Source of the DNA: Gluconobacter sp. P1C6_b | GTDB taxonomy: Bacteria; Pseudomonadota; Alphaproteobacteria; Acetobacterales; Acetobacteraceae | Assembly: GCF_018811945.1 (NCBI RefSeq) | Contig: NZ_JACRVU010000003.1 | Coordinates: forward strand, 206,897-270,896 | Length of the DNA: 64,000 nucleotides | Direction of reading: 5' to 3' | Shown: positions 8,281 through 17,732 of the stretch, one piece after another | Numbering within the stretch: the stretch's first letter is position 1 | Layout of the letters: each line of letters starts with the position of its first letter | Position numbers and translations under genes: made by a program | Notes under the pieces: model-generated | What the model saw: the letters and a program-made list of their open reading frames with translations, nothing else | Database searches by the model: none | Told to the model about the DNA's origin: nothing

Positions 8281-8449
8281 TTCCGCTCCGGTCGCTGCCG
8301 TGTCTGTTCCGCTGGCTGAAGTGCCGACGCTGTATTCCCTGCCGATATAGACCTCATGGCCGAAGGATCAACAGTCTGAGGGTGAAAGGGTATGTCATAA
8401 TCGTCTTTGGCGTTACCCTTATGCCACCAAAGAACATCAGGACCCCTCC

Positions 8450-9421
8450 ATGACGGCCGCGGCACAGTTTTCTCCCCTTCCCCAGTGGCCGCTTTATGGC
8501 CTGACAGATGACCTGTTTCCCGCACTGGAACGCTGGTCCGCTGAGGGAAAACTCGCTGCCCTGGCAACGTTGGTCAGCATCACCGGCTCTTCCCCGCGTC
8601 CGCTGGGGAGCGAAATGGCGATCTGCGAGGACGGAGAGGTTCAGGGCTATGTGTCCGGCGGCTGCGTGGAAGCAGCCGTGCGCGCGGAGGCCCTGGAGAG
8701 CCTGAAAGACGGACAGCCACGGATGCTGGATTATGGCGCGGGCAGTCCGGTTCTGGACATCCAGCTGACCTGTGGTGGCCGCATCGGAATTTTCGTGCGC
8801 GCCCTGCCTGACCTGGCAGCTCATGTCGCTACCCTCAAGGCCGCGCGGGAAAACCGCCGCCCCATTACGCTTCTGACCGATCTCGACACCGGGGCCATGC
8901 AGTTCTGCGCGGAAGCACGTGCTACCGGTCTGGAAGGCCGGATGTTCGTCCGCCAGTACCTGCCGCCCCTGCGTCTGATCCTCTCTGGCGGGGATCCCAT
9001 TACGCTTGCGCTCCTGAGCCTGTCCCCCCTCATGGGCCTCGAGACCACCCTGCTCCGGTCCTACGGTCCCCCCGAACCGCCGCCCGGCCTCTCGCCCACA
9101 CGCTATATCCGCGGCAGTCTGGACGCGGCCCTTCCCACGCTCTCACTCGATCGATGGACAGTTGTCTACAGCCTGACGCACGACGCTCTTTCGGACCTGA
9201 CGCTCACAGCCCATGCCCTGAAATCCGAGGCATTCTGCGTCGGCATTCTCGGAAGCCGGCGCAAGATTCCGGGCCGGCTTGAAGCCCTCAGGACGGCCGG
9301 GGTCCCGGAAGAAGCATTCAGCCGCCTGCACCTGCCCGCGGGACTGGAAATCGGCGCCCGGACCCCGATGGAAATCGCGCTCTCCATCCTGACCCAGATG
9401 ATCGCGACGCGGCCACGATGA
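8450..9421 (+). CDS. XdhC/CoxI-family molybdenum hydroxylase maturation factor
   Basis: XdhC-like proteins bind Moco, promote its sulfuration and deliver it to xanthine-dehydrogenase-type or CO-dehydrogenase-type enzymes. The 323-residue protein has the N-terminal XdhC_CoxI domain (V-S-I-T-G-S-S-P-R-P-L-G at about 43-54; G-Y-V-S-G-G-C-V-E near 66-74) and the C-terminal Rossmann part (I-L-G-S-R-R-K). The gene overlaps mocA as ATGA and is divergent from the Moco operon. No hydroxylase subunits are in the window, so the client enzyme is elsewhere. Confidence 0.9.
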   Translation: MTAAAQFSPLPQWPLYGLTDDLFPALERWSAEGKLAALATLVSITGSSPRPLGSEMAICEDGEVQGYVSGGCVEAAVRAEALESLKDGQPRMLDYGAGSPVLDIQLTCGGRIGIFVRALPDLAAHVATLKAARENRRPITLLTDLDTGAMQFCAEARATGLEGRMFVRQYLPPLRLILSGGDPITLALLSLSPLMGLETTLLRSYGPPEPPPGLSPTRYIRGSLDAALPTLSLDRWTVVYSLTHDALSDLTLTAHALKSEAFCVGILGSRRKIPGRLEALRTAGVPEEAFSRLHLPAGLEIGARTPMEIALSILTQMIATRPR

Positions 9422-10014
9422 TCCGCCATTCCGCCCTTCTTCTGGCGGCAGGGGGAAGCACCCGCCTCGGTCGTCCCAAACAGCTTCTGAGCATCAACAG
9501 TGTCCCTCTGGTGCGACATATCGCCCGGCTCCTGCTGGCAACGCGACCGGAGCATCTTGTTGTCGTGACGGGCGGTGCTGAAGCCGCGATACAACAGACC
9601 CTTGCTGGGCTCGATGTCGTTCTGGTGCGGAATGAAGACTGGCAGACCGGCATGGCGTCATCGCTCAGATGCGGTCATCAGGCGCTCGCCGGGAGCAGCC
9701 TCCCGCTCCTGATCGCCGGAACGGATCAGCCCTGCCTGACCGAGCGGCATCTTCACGTTCTGCTGGAACAGGACGCCGATGGGAAAGATGTCATCACGTC
9801 TTATGGCGAAGACGGGCGGGGCATTCCGGTACTGCTAAGCCCGACAACACAAGAACGTATCCAGGACCTGCAGGGCGATACCGGCCTGCGGCAACTCTGG
9901 AAGAACACGCAAACTGCGCCGATCTGCGTCTGCGCGCCCGAACTCGGCTTCGATATCGACACGCCGGAACAGCTTGATGCTGCGGTTCGTGCCGGCTGGA
10001 TCGACCGGGACTGA
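9418..10014 (+). CDS. mocA: MocA-like molybdenum cofactor cytidylyltransferase
   Basis: The 198-residue protein is a MobA-superfamily nucleotidyltransferase with L-L-L-A-A-G-G-S-T-R-L-G-R-P-K-Q near 7-22. The L-A-A-G-x-S-x-R-x-G form is typical of MocA (CTP) rather than MobA (GTP). A-G-T-D-Q-P-C near 100 supplies the metal-binding Asp. MocA makes the MCD cofactor used by xanthine-oxidase-family enzymes, and its four-base overlap with xdhC supports that use. The GTP-using MobA is a separate gene at 4709. Confidence 0.85.
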   Translation: MIRHSALLLAAGGSTRLGRPKQLLSINSVPLVRHIARLLLATRPEHLVVVTGGAEAAIQQTLAGLDVVLVRNEDWQTGMASSLRCGHQALAGSSLPLLIAGTDQPCLTERHLHVLLEQDADGKDVITSYGEDGRGIPVLLSPTTQERIQDLQGDTGLRQLWKNTQTAPICVCAPELGFDIDTPEQLDAAVRAGWIDRD

Positions 10015-10042
10015 AAAGCCGGGCTCTTTACGAACCCGGCTG
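10014..10042. terminator. Bidirectional terminator between mocA and ilvE
   Basis: A hairpin with arms AGCCGGG (10017-10023) and CCCGGCT (10035-10041) lies between two convergent genes. The A-run before it serves as a T-run for the minus strand; the plus strand has no real T-tract, so termination of ilvE is the stronger call. Confidence 0.6.
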
Positions 10043-10049
10043 ACAGGCG

Positions 10050-11129
10050 TCAGGAAATGCGGTGGATCCAGCCATGGACGTCGTTGGTGCGACCACCCTG
10101 CACATCCGTCAGGGTCTTCTTGAGCTGCTGCGAGACCGGGCCGGGCGTCTTGCCGTCCCCAAACACGGCGTCACCCGTCGGACGCACGAATTTGCCGATC
10201 GGCGAAAGAACCGCCGCCGTGCCGCAGGCGAAGGCTTCCGTGTATTTGCCCGACGCTGCACCCGAGAAAAGCTCGTCGATATCGACCGGCTCTTCAAGCA
10301 CCTCGATCCCTTGATCGGCGGCAAGCTGGATCAGGCTGTTGCGGGTAATGCCACGCAGGATGGTGCCACCCAGAGGCGGAGTGACGATCTTGCCGTCCTT
10401 GCGAACGAACATCACGTTCATGCCGCCCATTTCCTCAACGAAGCGACGCTCCCGCGCATCAAGGAACAGAACCTGGTCGCAGCCCTTGTCCTTGGCTTCC
10501 GCCTGGGCAATCAGGCTGCCGGCATAGTTACCGCCACACTTGGCTTCACCCGTGCCACCGATGGCAGCGCGCGTGTAGTGCTCGGACACCCAGACGGAGA
10601 CGCAGCCAGCGCTGAAATAGGCGCCGACCGGACATGCGATGACGATGAACAGGTATTCCGTCGCCGGCTTCACGCCCAGGAACACTTCGTTGGAGATCAT
10701 GAACGGACGCAGATAAAGGCTCTGCCCCTCACCAGACGGCACCCAGTCCTGATCCACCCGCACCAGCTCATCCACGGCCTGAACGAACAGATCTTCCGGC
10801 AGCTCGGCCATGCCCATGCGCCGGGCGGAAGCGGCAAAGCGCGATGCATTCGCTTCGGGACGGAAGGTGGCGACATGACCGTCCTTCTCGCGATAGGCCT
10901 TCATCCCCTCGAAAATCTCCTGCCCGTAATGCAGGACTGTCGAAGCCGGATCGATGCTCAGCGGGCGGCGCGGCGTAATTTTCGCATCATGCCAGCCCTT
11001 GTCAGCGGAGTAGCTGATGAGGGCCATATGATCAGTGAAAACACGTCCGAAAGACGGGTTGGCGAGCAGTTCGGTCCGCTTCACGGGATCGGTCGGGGTT
11101 TCGGTCTTTTCAATGATGAAGGGCGTCAT
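10050..11129 (-). CDS. ilvE: Branched-chain amino acid aminotransferase
   Basis: The enzyme performs the last transamination in leucine, isoleucine and valine synthesis. It is a fold-IV PLP enzyme of 359 residues. The motifs H-Y-G-Q-E-I-F-E-G-M-K-A-Y-R and G-G-T-G-E-A-K-C-G-G-N-Y-A (the latter with the PLP lysine) match the longer eukaryotic-like type II BCAT group. The start at 11129 gives M-T-P-F-I-I-E-K; an ATG 60 bases upstream extends the frame but adds non-family sequence. Upstream, 11190-11310 is strongly AT-rich and probably holds the promoter. Confidence 0.9.
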   Translation of the reverse strand: MTPFIIEKTETPTDPVKRTELLANPSFGRVFTDHMALISYSADKGWHDAKITPRRPLSIDPASTVLHYGQEIFEGMKAYREKDGHVATFRPEANASRFAASARRMGMAELPEDLFVQAVDELVRVDQDWVPSGEGQSLYLRPFMISNEVFLGVKPATEYLFIVIACPVGAYFSAGCVSVWVSEHYTRAAIGGTGEAKCGGNYAGSLIAQAEAKDKGCDQVLFLDARERRFVEEMGGMNVMFVRKDGKIVTPPLGGTILRGITRNSLIQLAADQGIEVLEEPVDIDELFSGAASGKYTEAFACGTAAVLSPIGKFVRPTGDAVFGDGKTPGPVSQQLKKTLTDVQGGRTNDVHGWIHRIS

Positions 11130-11313
11130 GGGGAAAACATCTTCCGAAGATTCTGGTCTCAAAAACAGCGACTCCACTCTGCCATACATGCTTCCCGGTG
11201 GCGATACGGAAAGTTTGTTTCGTTTTGAATTTATTTATTGGAATTAAAATCCGATATTGAGGCTATTTTAGGTTTTTTCTTCAAAACAAAGCTCATGTTT
11301 CCCGAAATCAGAC

Positions 11314-11347
11314 ACAAAAAAACCCGGCCATTTCTGGCCGGGTTTTC
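11314..11347 (-). terminator. Rho-independent terminator of the rplM-rpsI operon
   Basis: A near-perfect hairpin, AACCCGGCCA-TTTC-TGGCCGGGTT, starts about 25 bases after the rpsI stop. On the minus strand it is followed by a run of seven T, the classic intrinsic terminator layout. Confidence 0.9.
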
Positions 11348-11370
11348 CGTCGTCCGAAAAGGCTGAAGGA

Positions 11371-11862
11371 TCAGCGCTTCGAGAACTGGAAGGAACGACG
11401 TGCCTTCGCACGGCCGTACTTCTTACGCTCGACAATACGGCTGTCACGCGTCAGGAAGCCGGCAGCCTTCAGAATGCCGCGCAGGCTCGGCTCGTAGTAC
11501 GTCAGTGCACGGGAGATACCGTGACGGACAGCACCAGCCTGACCGGACAGACCACCACCGGTCACCGTGCAGTACACGTCGAACTGGTTGTAGCGGTCAG
11601 CAATCAGGAACGGCTGCGTGAGGAGCATACGCAGGACCGGACGGGCAAAATACGTCGTGACCGGACGGCCGTTGACGATGATGTCACCCTTGCCAGGCTT
11701 GATCCACACGCGGGCCACGGCGTCCTTACGACGGCCGGTTGCGTAGGAACGGCCCTGGGCATCACGCTTGACTTCGTGAACCGGGGCGGCGTTGGAGGTA
11801 ACGGCAGGAGCAACGCTCGCAAGGTCCTGCAGCGTGCCGGTGCGCTCTTGGGTCTCGGACAT
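11371..11862 (-). CDS. rpsI: 30S ribosomal protein S9
   Basis: The 163-residue protein carries [31 protein letters not shown] and the invariant C-terminal S-K-R that reaches the ribosomal P site. The first 40 residues are an alphaproteobacterial extension. It is 10 bases downstream of rplM, the usual pair. Confidence 0.97.
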   Translation of the reverse strand: MSETQERTGTLQDLASVAPAVTSNAAPVHEVKRDAQGRSYATGRRKDAVARVWIKPGKGDIIVNGRPVTTYFARPVLRMLLTQPFLIADRYNQFDVYCTVTGGGLSGQAGAVRHGISRALTYYEPSLRGILKAAGFLTRDSRIVERKKYGRAKARRSFQFSKR

Positions 11863-11872
11863 GATACAGGCC

Positions 11873-12346
11873 TTACGACTCGTGGGTTACGGTGTTTTTG
11901 CGGTTCATCGCAGCAACGTCCAGCTTGACAGGCTTCTGGCCGTCATGCGGATGCTCGGAACCGGCATAGACATACAGGTGCTTCATCTGGGCGCGCTGCA
12001 GAGGACCACGGGTGATCATGCGCTCGACGGCCTTCTCGACAACTTCACCCGGGTTCTTGCCCGTAAGACGCTGCGTGATGGTGCGCCCCTTGATACCGCC
12101 CGGGTGACCCGTGTGGTAGTGGAACAGCTTCTGGCCAACCTTGTTGCCCGTCAGAACGACCTTCTCGGCGTTGATGACGACGATGTTGTCGCCGCAATCA
12201 ACGTGCGGGGTGAACTGCGGCTTGTGCTTTCCGCGCAGGCGGGTGGCGATGATGGTGGCGAGACGGCCGAGAACGAGCCCTTCGGCGTCGATCAGCACCC
12301 AGTTCTTCGTCACCTCCGCTGGCTTCAGCGAACGTGTGGTCTTCAT
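11873..12346 (-). CDS. rplM: 50S ribosomal protein L13
   Basis: The 157-residue protein contains [16 protein letters not shown] and [12 protein letters not shown], characteristic of L13. ATG 12346 (M-K-T-T-R-S-L-K-P) was chosen; GGA lies nine bases upstream, and two further in-frame ATGs (12355 and 12370) are less likely. It leads the rplM-rpsI operon. Confidence 0.96.
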   Translation of the reverse strand: MKTTRSLKPAEVTKNWVLIDAEGLVLGRLATIIATRLRGKHKPQFTPHVDCGDNIVVINAEKVVLTGNKVGQKLFHYHTGHPGGIKGRTITQRLTGKNPGEVVEKAVERMITRGPLQRAQMKHLYVYAGSEHPHDGQKPVKLDVAAMNRKNTVTHES

Positions 12347-12370
12347 TAGTGACATTCCAGCTTGGGGCAC

Positions 12371-12675
12371 GACCCTCAGGCCGCACCGTGGATGGCGCTT
12401 GCAAAGAAAAGACGATGCTCGAAAGCACCCTCTTTTCCGGCGAAGCGGATCAGGTGGGGCCTTATTGCCGTCTCCAGCGCGCGCGTCAAGCCCCGTTCAC
12501 ACATTGAATTATGTGATTCGCAGGAGTTTTCCGCCATTTTTAGCTATATGGTATCCTGTTACCGCAACAAAAACGACGTCTGCATTGCTCCGTGTCGCGA
12601 CAATGGTATCCTGCCGCAACACAGACCGTTCGCGCCCGACGCCTGTGCGGGGCCGTTTCAGACAGGAACATCAAC
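12371..12675. promoter_or_regulatory. Divergent promoter region of rplM and the exported-protein gene
   Basis: This 305-base stretch has no gene. On the minus strand TTGACG (12489-12484) and ATAAGG (12465-12460) are 18 bases apart and could drive rplM. The rightward half is AT-rich and holds two copies of ATGGTATCCTG (12547-12557 and 12603-12613), each followed within five bases by CCGCAACA or similar. This could be an operator or an old duplication. Confidence 0.35.
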
Positions 12676-14082
12676 GTGAAAAGACCCTGGCTCACGGCGA
12701 GCCTGATTTCGGTAACGGCCGTGATCGGCATGGCCGGCGTTCACCACGAAGCCCACATGGAGCTGGTCCGCGGCCTTTCAAGCTTCCGCGCGGCTCTTCC
12801 GCCCGGGACGACATTTACTTATGGAAGTGCGCACCCGGCCATCCTCTCGCTAGGGGCGACCCTGACCGATATCACCCTGCGGGACGGGTCACTTACCCTG
12901 CGCGCCTCCCGGATGCGGCTGGGCCATCCCCGTCCGACACCGGATGGTGGCCTCTCCATCCGCGCCGTTGAAGTCCGCGAGCCGTTCCTTCAGACGCCGA
13001 CACAGATCATCCATGGAAGCACGCTCAGCCTGCGCCAGCTGGTTCTGCCGCCCTCCCGGCCCGCAACGGAGGGCCATTCCCGAATCGATCCGGCACATAT
13101 CGCTCTTGCTCACGGGCAGATCGAACAGCTTTCGGTCCAGAACCTCGTCCCGTCGCCCTCACCCGGCCCGATCAATGTGCATAGCCTGTTTTCCGGTCGT
13201 CTCACGCTGGACAACTACGGTCCCGCCCTCGTCACAACGCTACGCACCGAAGGGTCGACCATCGCGTACGAGCGGACTGTTCACGCCCCCGGTCAGGAGC
13301 CGCAGCTTGTCAGCGGGCAGGCCAGTCTGGAGCGGCTGGACCTGAAGCAGAAGGATCTCGCCGCACAGGTTGCAGCCCTGTGGGACCACCATCCCCTGCC
13401 GCCGCACATGGCCCCGCCCGAGAGTTTTGCGGCCCGTAATTTCAGGCTGAGCATGACATCAGGCACAATCCGGCTCGATGAACTGCACGGGACGGGAACG
13501 CTTAAGAACCAGACCGCGACCATGACGCAGGATCTGAAGGGCTTCCATTTCCAGAGCGACGAGAAGCTGCCTTTCCCGATCAACGGCGCAGGCTCGACCG
13601 CCCACTCTGTCCAGATCTCGAATCTGGACGATCACACCTCCCAAACCGACGCATCCCTCACAGTCCCGGGCTTCATGACCCTGACGGCCAGTGCCCGGAC
13701 CGTTCAGACGGATTTTGCGCAAGGCCATTCCTCTCCGCAGCAGATGCTCCAGTCGACGGCCCTGCAGAAGGTGACCTTCTCGCTGAAGGGAGACAGGCTT
13801 CTCGATACCGGTTTTGTCCTGTCCGCCCGGCAGGCCGGGAATGGCATGACGGCGGACCAGCTTCGCCAGCAGGCCGCGCAGGTTCTGCAGACGGCCCTTT
13901 CCGTCAATCCGGCGCTGAGCGCGATTCCGGATTATGTCGCCAATCCGGCTGGCCGCATCCTGACGGTAACCTATGCTTCCGGAACACCCGTCTCCCTCCG
14001 GGTCCTCAATGACGCCTTTTCTTCCCCGGCCTCGATGCTGGCATTTCTCGCATCCCCCGACCTGAAGGCTTCCGCGCAATGA
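12676..14082 (+). CDS. Exported or membrane-anchored protein of unknown function
   Basis: The 468-residue product starts with V-K-R-P-W-L-T-A-S-L-I-S-V-T-A-V-I-G, a basic start plus one hydrophobic span that acts as a signal peptide or anchor. The rest is a beta-rich, Thr/Ser/Leu-rich periplasmic domain that reads like DUF945 or AsmA-type proteins (repeated short strands such as L-T-L-D-N-Y-G-P-A-L), but no family was confirmed. GTG 12676 is preferred over an ATG at 12592 because AGGA lies ten bases upstream and the signal sequence then begins correctly. Its stop overlaps the next gene as ATGA. Confidence 0.75.
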   Translation: MKRPWLTASLISVTAVIGMAGVHHEAHMELVRGLSSFRAALPPGTTFTYGSAHPAILSLGATLTDITLRDGSLTLRASRMRLGHPRPTPDGGLSIRAVEVREPFLQTPTQIIHGSTLSLRQLVLPPSRPATEGHSRIDPAHIALAHGQIEQLSVQNLVPSPSPGPINVHSLFSGRLTLDNYGPALVTTLRTEGSTIAYERTVHAPGQEPQLVSGQASLERLDLKQKDLAAQVAALWDHHPLPPHMAPPESFAARNFRLSMTSGTIRLDELHGTGTLKNQTATMTQDLKGFHFQSDEKLPFPINGAGSTAHSVQISNLDDHTSQTDASLTVPGFMTLTASARTVQTDFAQGHSSPQQMLQSTALQKVTFSLKGDRLLDTGFVLSARQAGNGMTADQLRQQAAQVLQTALSVNPALSAIPDYVANPAGRILTVTYASGTPVSLRVLNDAFSSPASMLAFLASPDLKASAQ

Positions 14083-15002
14083 CGACCGGCAACATCCCAG
14101 ACCCGTCATCGCCTGCGAAGGGCCCGGTCTGCATCATCGGCGCCAGCGGACGCTCGGGGTCCGCGCTCTGCCGCGCCCTTCTGGCTGAAGGTCAGAAAAT
14201 CATTGCCGTCGTGCGCAGCCAGGGCAATCTCGCGCCCGACATCGCCGAAGCCTGTCAGGCCGTGCGGATCGCAGACCTCACGGACAGTGCCACGCTTGAA
14301 CTGGCGTTCGAAAATGCGGCCGTTGTCGTCAACACGGCCCATGCGCGCCACCTGGCCGCCATTCTGGCCGCCACGAAAGCCCCTATCGTAGCGCTGGGCA
14401 GCACCCGCAAATTCACGCGCTGGCCCGACGAACACGGACGGGGCGTTCTGGCGGGTGAGGCCGCCCTCAAGGCCGACGGTCGCCCGTCGATCATCCTGCA
14501 TCCGACCATGATCTATGGTGCTCAGGGCGAAGACAATGTGCAGCGGCTGGCGAAGCTTCTGGAACGTCTGCCCGTCATCCCCCTTCCCGGTGGTGGCCGC
14601 GCCCTTGTTCAGCCCATCGAGCAGCGGGATGTCACGCGCTGTCTGGTCTCGGCCATACATCTGATCCAGAACGGAGACGTCACGGGGCCGGAGAGCATCG
14701 TGATTGCTGGTCCGACGGCGGTGGCTTACCGGACCTTCGTGCGCATGGTGCTGTATTTTGCAGGGCTTGGCGGCCGTCCCATCATCTCCCTGCCGGGATG
14801 GATGCTCATGGCGCTGTCTCATCTGACGCGGCATATCCGCAGGCTGCCGCAGATCGCGCCGGAAGAAATCCGCCGCCTTCTGGAAGACAAGAATTTCGAT
14901 GTCGGTCCGATGGAGCAGCGTCTGGGCGTCATCCCTGTTCCGCTCGCCAACGGGCTGCACCACCTCTTCGGCCACCGAACGCACCAGAAGCAGGAGCCCT
15001 GA
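14079..15002 (+). CDS. Atypical SDR / NAD(P)-binding protein of the NDUFA9-like type
   Basis: The 307-residue protein has an N-terminal Rossmann motif, C-I-I-G-A-S-G-R-S-G-S-A-L-C-R-A-L-L, at about 11-28 and an extended-SDR pattern (H-P-T-M-I-Y-G-A-Q-G-E-D-N near the middle) with no clear Y-x-x-x-K active site. Such proteins include the NDUFA9-like accessory subunit of complex I and other non-catalytic binders. It is translationally coupled to the exported protein upstream; the function of the pair is not evident. Confidence 0.8.
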   Translation: MTTGNIPDPSSPAKGPVCIIGASGRSGSALCRALLAEGQKIIAVVRSQGNLAPDIAEACQAVRIADLTDSATLELAFENAAVVVNTAHARHLAAILAATKAPIVALGSTRKFTRWPDEHGRGVLAGEAALKADGRPSIILHPTMIYGAQGEDNVQRLAKLLERLPVIPLPGGGRALVQPIEQRDVTRCLVSAIHLIQNGDVTGPESIVIAGPTAVAYRTFVRMVLYFAGLGGRPIISLPGWMLMALSHLTRHIRRLPQIAPEEIRRLLEDKNFDVGPMEQRLGVIPVPLANGLHHLFGHRTHQKQEP

Positions 15003-15019
15003 TCCGCGAAGGATCAGGG
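14997..15019. terminator. Hairpin between convergent genes, probable terminator
   Basis: Perfect nine-base arms CCCTGATCC and GGATCAGGG with a five-base loop overlap the stop codon of the SDR-like gene and precede the end of the convergent xanB-type gene. No T-run follows on either strand, so it may only stabilise mRNA ends. Confidence 0.45.
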
Positions 15020-15032
15020 CCTCCGTCCCGCA

Positions 15033-16454
15033 TCAGTTCCGGGAGTAGACGTCCTCGATGCGGACGATATCGTCTTCGCCCAGATAAGGCCCGGACTGCA
15101 CCTCAATGAGGGTCAGCGGAATCCTCCCCGGATTCTCAAGCCGGTGAACACAGCCCAGCGGCAGATAGACGCTTTCGTTTTCACGCACCATGATCTGGTC
15201 AGCATCACGGGTGACGACCGCCGTACCACCCACGACGACCCAGTGCTCGGCGCGATGGAAATGCTTCTGCAGCGAGAGTTTCTGGCCCGGCTCAACCACG
15301 ATCCGCTTCACCTGGAACCGGTCCGCCTGGATCAGACTTTCATAGAAGCCCCACGGGCGATACATACGGTTATGGGCCGTGGCTTCCTTGCGTCCGGCCT
15401 TCTTCAGACGACTGACCATGTGTTTGACGTCCTGCGCCCGGTCACGATGCGAGACCATGACAGCGTCCTGCGTCACGACGACGATCAGATCTTCCACACC
15501 CGCGACCGTGGCCACAATCCCATCCGAGCGGACATAGCAGTTCCGCGCGTCATCCAGGAAAACATCCCCGAATGTCGCGTTGCCCGCTTCATCCTTGGAC
15601 GTCAGCTCCCACAGCGCATCCCAGCTTCCGATATCCGACCAGCCGAATGTTCCGGGTACCACGGCCGCCCGCTTCGTCCGTTCGGCCACTGCATAGTCGA
15701 CCGAGATATCCGGTGCCTGACGGAAGCTCGCATCGTCCAGCCGGTCGAAATCAAGGTCACTCTGCCGGGTCCGGACGGCCTGTCCGACATGCTCGTAGAG
15801 CGCAGGCTCGAAGGTCTGGATCTCGGAGAGAAAAACGCCAGCCTGCGTCACAAACATGCCGGAATTCCACAGATACCGGCCATCACGGAAAAATGCTTCC
15901 GCCGTCGCGGCATCCGGCTTCTCGACAAAGCGCGAGACTTCGCAAACGCCTTCAAGGCCTGAAAGGGGCGCACCGCTCTCGATATAACCATAGCCCGTCT
16001 CGACACGCGTGGGCTTCATTCCGAACGTCACGATCCGCCCCTGCCCTGCGGCAGCAACGGCATGGTCAAGCGCGGAGTAGAGAGCTGCCTCATCGGTAAT
16101 GGCCGCATCCGCAGCCATGATCCACAGAACGGCGTCCGGATCAGTTTCGGCCACCAGGAAAGCAGCTGCCGCTATGGCCGGGGCGGAATTGCGGCCTACG
16201 GGTTCGAGAACGATCCGGGCGTTTTCAACCCCGACATCCCGCAGCTGTTCCGCGACGATGAAGCGGTGCTCGGCATTACAGATCACAATCGGATCCGCCA
16301 GCCCTGCCCGCGCACCGCGCAGCGCCGTTTCCTGGATCAGGCTATGCTTCGACAGGAGAGGCCAGAACTGCTTGGGGTAGCTGCTGCGCGAAACCGGCCA
16401 CAGACGGCTGCCTGATCCACCGGAGAGAATAACTGGAACGATCTTCTGGGACAT
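15033..16454 (-). CDS. Mannose-1-phosphate guanylyltransferase / mannose-6-phosphate isomerase
   Basis: This bifunctional enzyme (XanB/AlgA/ManC type) makes GDP-mannose for exopolysaccharide and glycan synthesis. Of its 473 residues, the N-terminal about 340 are the nucleotidyltransferase (V-I-L-S-G-G-S-G-S-R-L-W-P at 8-20). The C-terminal about 120 form the type II PMI cupin, with the metal ligands in L-S-L-Q-K-H-F-H-R-A-E-H-W. The length matches the bifunctional family. A perfect palindrome lies 71 bases upstream of the start. Confidence 0.93.
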   Translation of the reverse strand: MSQKIVPVILSGGSGSRLWPVSRSSYPKQFWPLLSKHSLIQETALRGARAGLADPIVICNAEHRFIVAEQLRDVGVENARIVLEPVGRNSAPAIAAAAFLVAETDPDAVLWIMAADAAITDEAALYSALDHAVAAAGQGRIVTFGMKPTRVETGYGYIESGAPLSGLEGVCEVSRFVEKPDAATAEAFFRDGRYLWNSGMFVTQAGVFLSEIQTFEPALYEHVGQAVRTRQSDLDFDRLDDASFRQAPDISVDYAVAERTKRAAVVPGTFGWSDIGSWDALWELTSKDEAGNATFGDVFLDDARNCYVRSDGIVATVAGVEDLIVVVTQDAVMVSHRDRAQDVKHMVSRLKKAGRKEATAHNRMYRPWGFYESLIQADRFQVKRIVVEPGQKLSLQKHFHRAEHWVVVGGTAVVTRDADQIMVRENESVYLPLGCVHRLENPGRIPLTLIEVQSGPYLGEDDIVRIEDVYSRN

Positions 16455-16524
16455 GGGGGCTTACGCTTTTTCATCCACAAGATGGGGGCCGTAGGGCTTC
16501 CCCGAAGGGCGCGCATCCTACATC

Positions 16525-16538
16525 AAGGTCGCGACCTT
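16525..16538. promoter_or_regulatory. Perfect 14-bp palindrome upstream of the GDP-mannose gene
   Basis: AAGGTCGCGACCTT is fully self-complementary and sits in the 235-base gap between two divergent genes, which suits a dimeric repressor or activator site. The regulator is not identified. Confidence 0.35.
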
Positions 16539-16689
16539 TCCAATTTTGCCCCCAGTCCTGTTCCTGCTCCCAATAATGAGCGGAGCATCAGAAAAGACCC
16601 TTCCGGAAATCTGAAACATTGACTGTCAGCGCAAGCAGGTTTCCTTATCCCCGGATGGGAATCAGCTTTACCCGCGGAGAAACAGACTC

Positions 16690-17622
16690 ATGAAACAGAA
16701 TATTTTCTCCTCCGGTATTCTTCTGGCGCTTCTGGGCTATGCCGCCTTTTCCATCAGCGATGCCTGCTCAAAAGGACTTGCGGGGCATCTGGACCCTTTT
16801 GAAGTCGCGTTTTCAGGCGGCGTCTTCGGATTCATTCTCCTGCCTTTCATCCGCCGCCCCGACGAACCCTATTCCGACATTTTCGCGACGACCCGCCCGG
16901 GGATGTGGATTCTGCGCGCGGTTTCGACATTCATCTCGACGGCCGCAAGCGTCATGGCCTTCATGCTGCTGCCCATGCCCGAAGCCCTGTCGCTGATGTT
17001 CCTGATGCCCTTCTTCGTCACCATCATTTCCGTAACGATCCTCAAGGAAAAGGTCTCGTTCTGGACCTGGCTGTCCGTCGCGGTCGGATTTCTCGGTGTC
17101 CTGATTGTCCTGCGACCCGGCGCACGGACGTTCCATCTGGGCCATGTCTGCGCCATCGTCGCAGCCCTCGCCAATGCCAGCAGCGTCGTGGCCTACCGGC
17201 TGGCGGGAGATGGCAGTGCCAGGCTTTCCCTGTTTGGATCAAGCCTGTTCGGCCCACTGATCGGCGACGGACTTCTCATGATCGCCCATGCCTCCTGGCC
17301 CCATGGCTGGAAGGTCTGGTCCATTCTGTTCGGATACGGTTTTCTCGCCGCTCTGGGTCAGCTTTTCATGATGATGGCCACAGCCGTCGCCCCCGCGAAC
17401 CGGGTTGCCCTTCCACAATACAGCCAGATGGTCTGGGCGGTTGCGTTCAGCTATCTGCTGTTCAAGCAGCCGCTGGACAACTGGACTTTCGTGGGGATCG
17501 TGGTCGTCACACTCTCAGGCATGCTGAACTGGATCCGCCAGAAACTGCGCTTCGAGCGTATGGCGCTGGAAGAACACTGGGAACACAGACACTATCAGCA
17601 GGCTGATGTCGCAAAACCCTGA
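16690..17622 (+). CDS. DMT-family (EamA) transporter
   Basis: The 310-residue protein has ten predicted membrane spans in two EamA repeats. The first repeat ends near residue 140 at the acidic/basic loop I-L-K-E-K-V-S-F-W-T-W, a typical EamA signature, and the second contains Q-Y-S-Q-M-V-W-A near 245. Members export metabolites across the inner membrane; the substrate cannot be inferred. GGAG lies ten bases before the ATG. It is followed by tRNA-His on the other strand. Confidence 0.9.
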   Translation: MKQNIFSSGILLALLGYAAFSISDACSKGLAGHLDPFEVAFSGGVFGFILLPFIRRPDEPYSDIFATTRPGMWILRAVSTFISTAASVMAFMLLPMPEALSLMFLMPFFVTIISVTILKEKVSFWTWLSVAVGFLGVLIVLRPGARTFHLGHVCAIVAALANASSVVAYRLAGDGSARLSLFGSSLFGPLIGDGLLMIAHASWPHGWKVWSILFGYGFLAALGQLFMMMATAVAPANRVALPQYSQMVWAVAFSYLLFKQPLDNWTFVGIVVVTLSGMLNWIRQKLRFERMALEEHWEHRHYQQADVAKP

Positions 17623-17655
17623 GGGCAATATTCAGATTTTTTGGAAAAGGATTGC

Positions 17656-17732
17656 TGGGGCGAATGACGGGGATCGAACCCGCGACAACCGGTACCACAA
17701 ACCGGCGCTCTACCAACTGAGCTACATCCGCC
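17656..17732 (-). tRNA. tRNA-His (GTG)
   Basis: Read on the minus strand the gene starts GGCGGATG and ends CATTCGCC-CCA. The acceptor stem GCGGATG/CATTCGC is extended by the extra G at position -1 opposite C73, the identity element unique to tRNA-His. The anticodon stem CCGGT/ACCGG encloses TTGTGGT with anticodon GTG. The T arm is GCGGG-TTCGATC-CCCGT. CCA is encoded. Confidence 0.97.

Noticed and set aside
7009..8319. Plus-strand ORF of 436 codons
   Set aside because: Antisense to moeA, low-similarity Arg/His-rich translation, no ribosome site.
8281..8449. Moco riboswitch or ModE operator between moeA and xdhC
   Set aside because: A loose pair CGCTGTAT...ATATAG is present, but it does not match either consensus well and no stable Moco-type fold could be traced.
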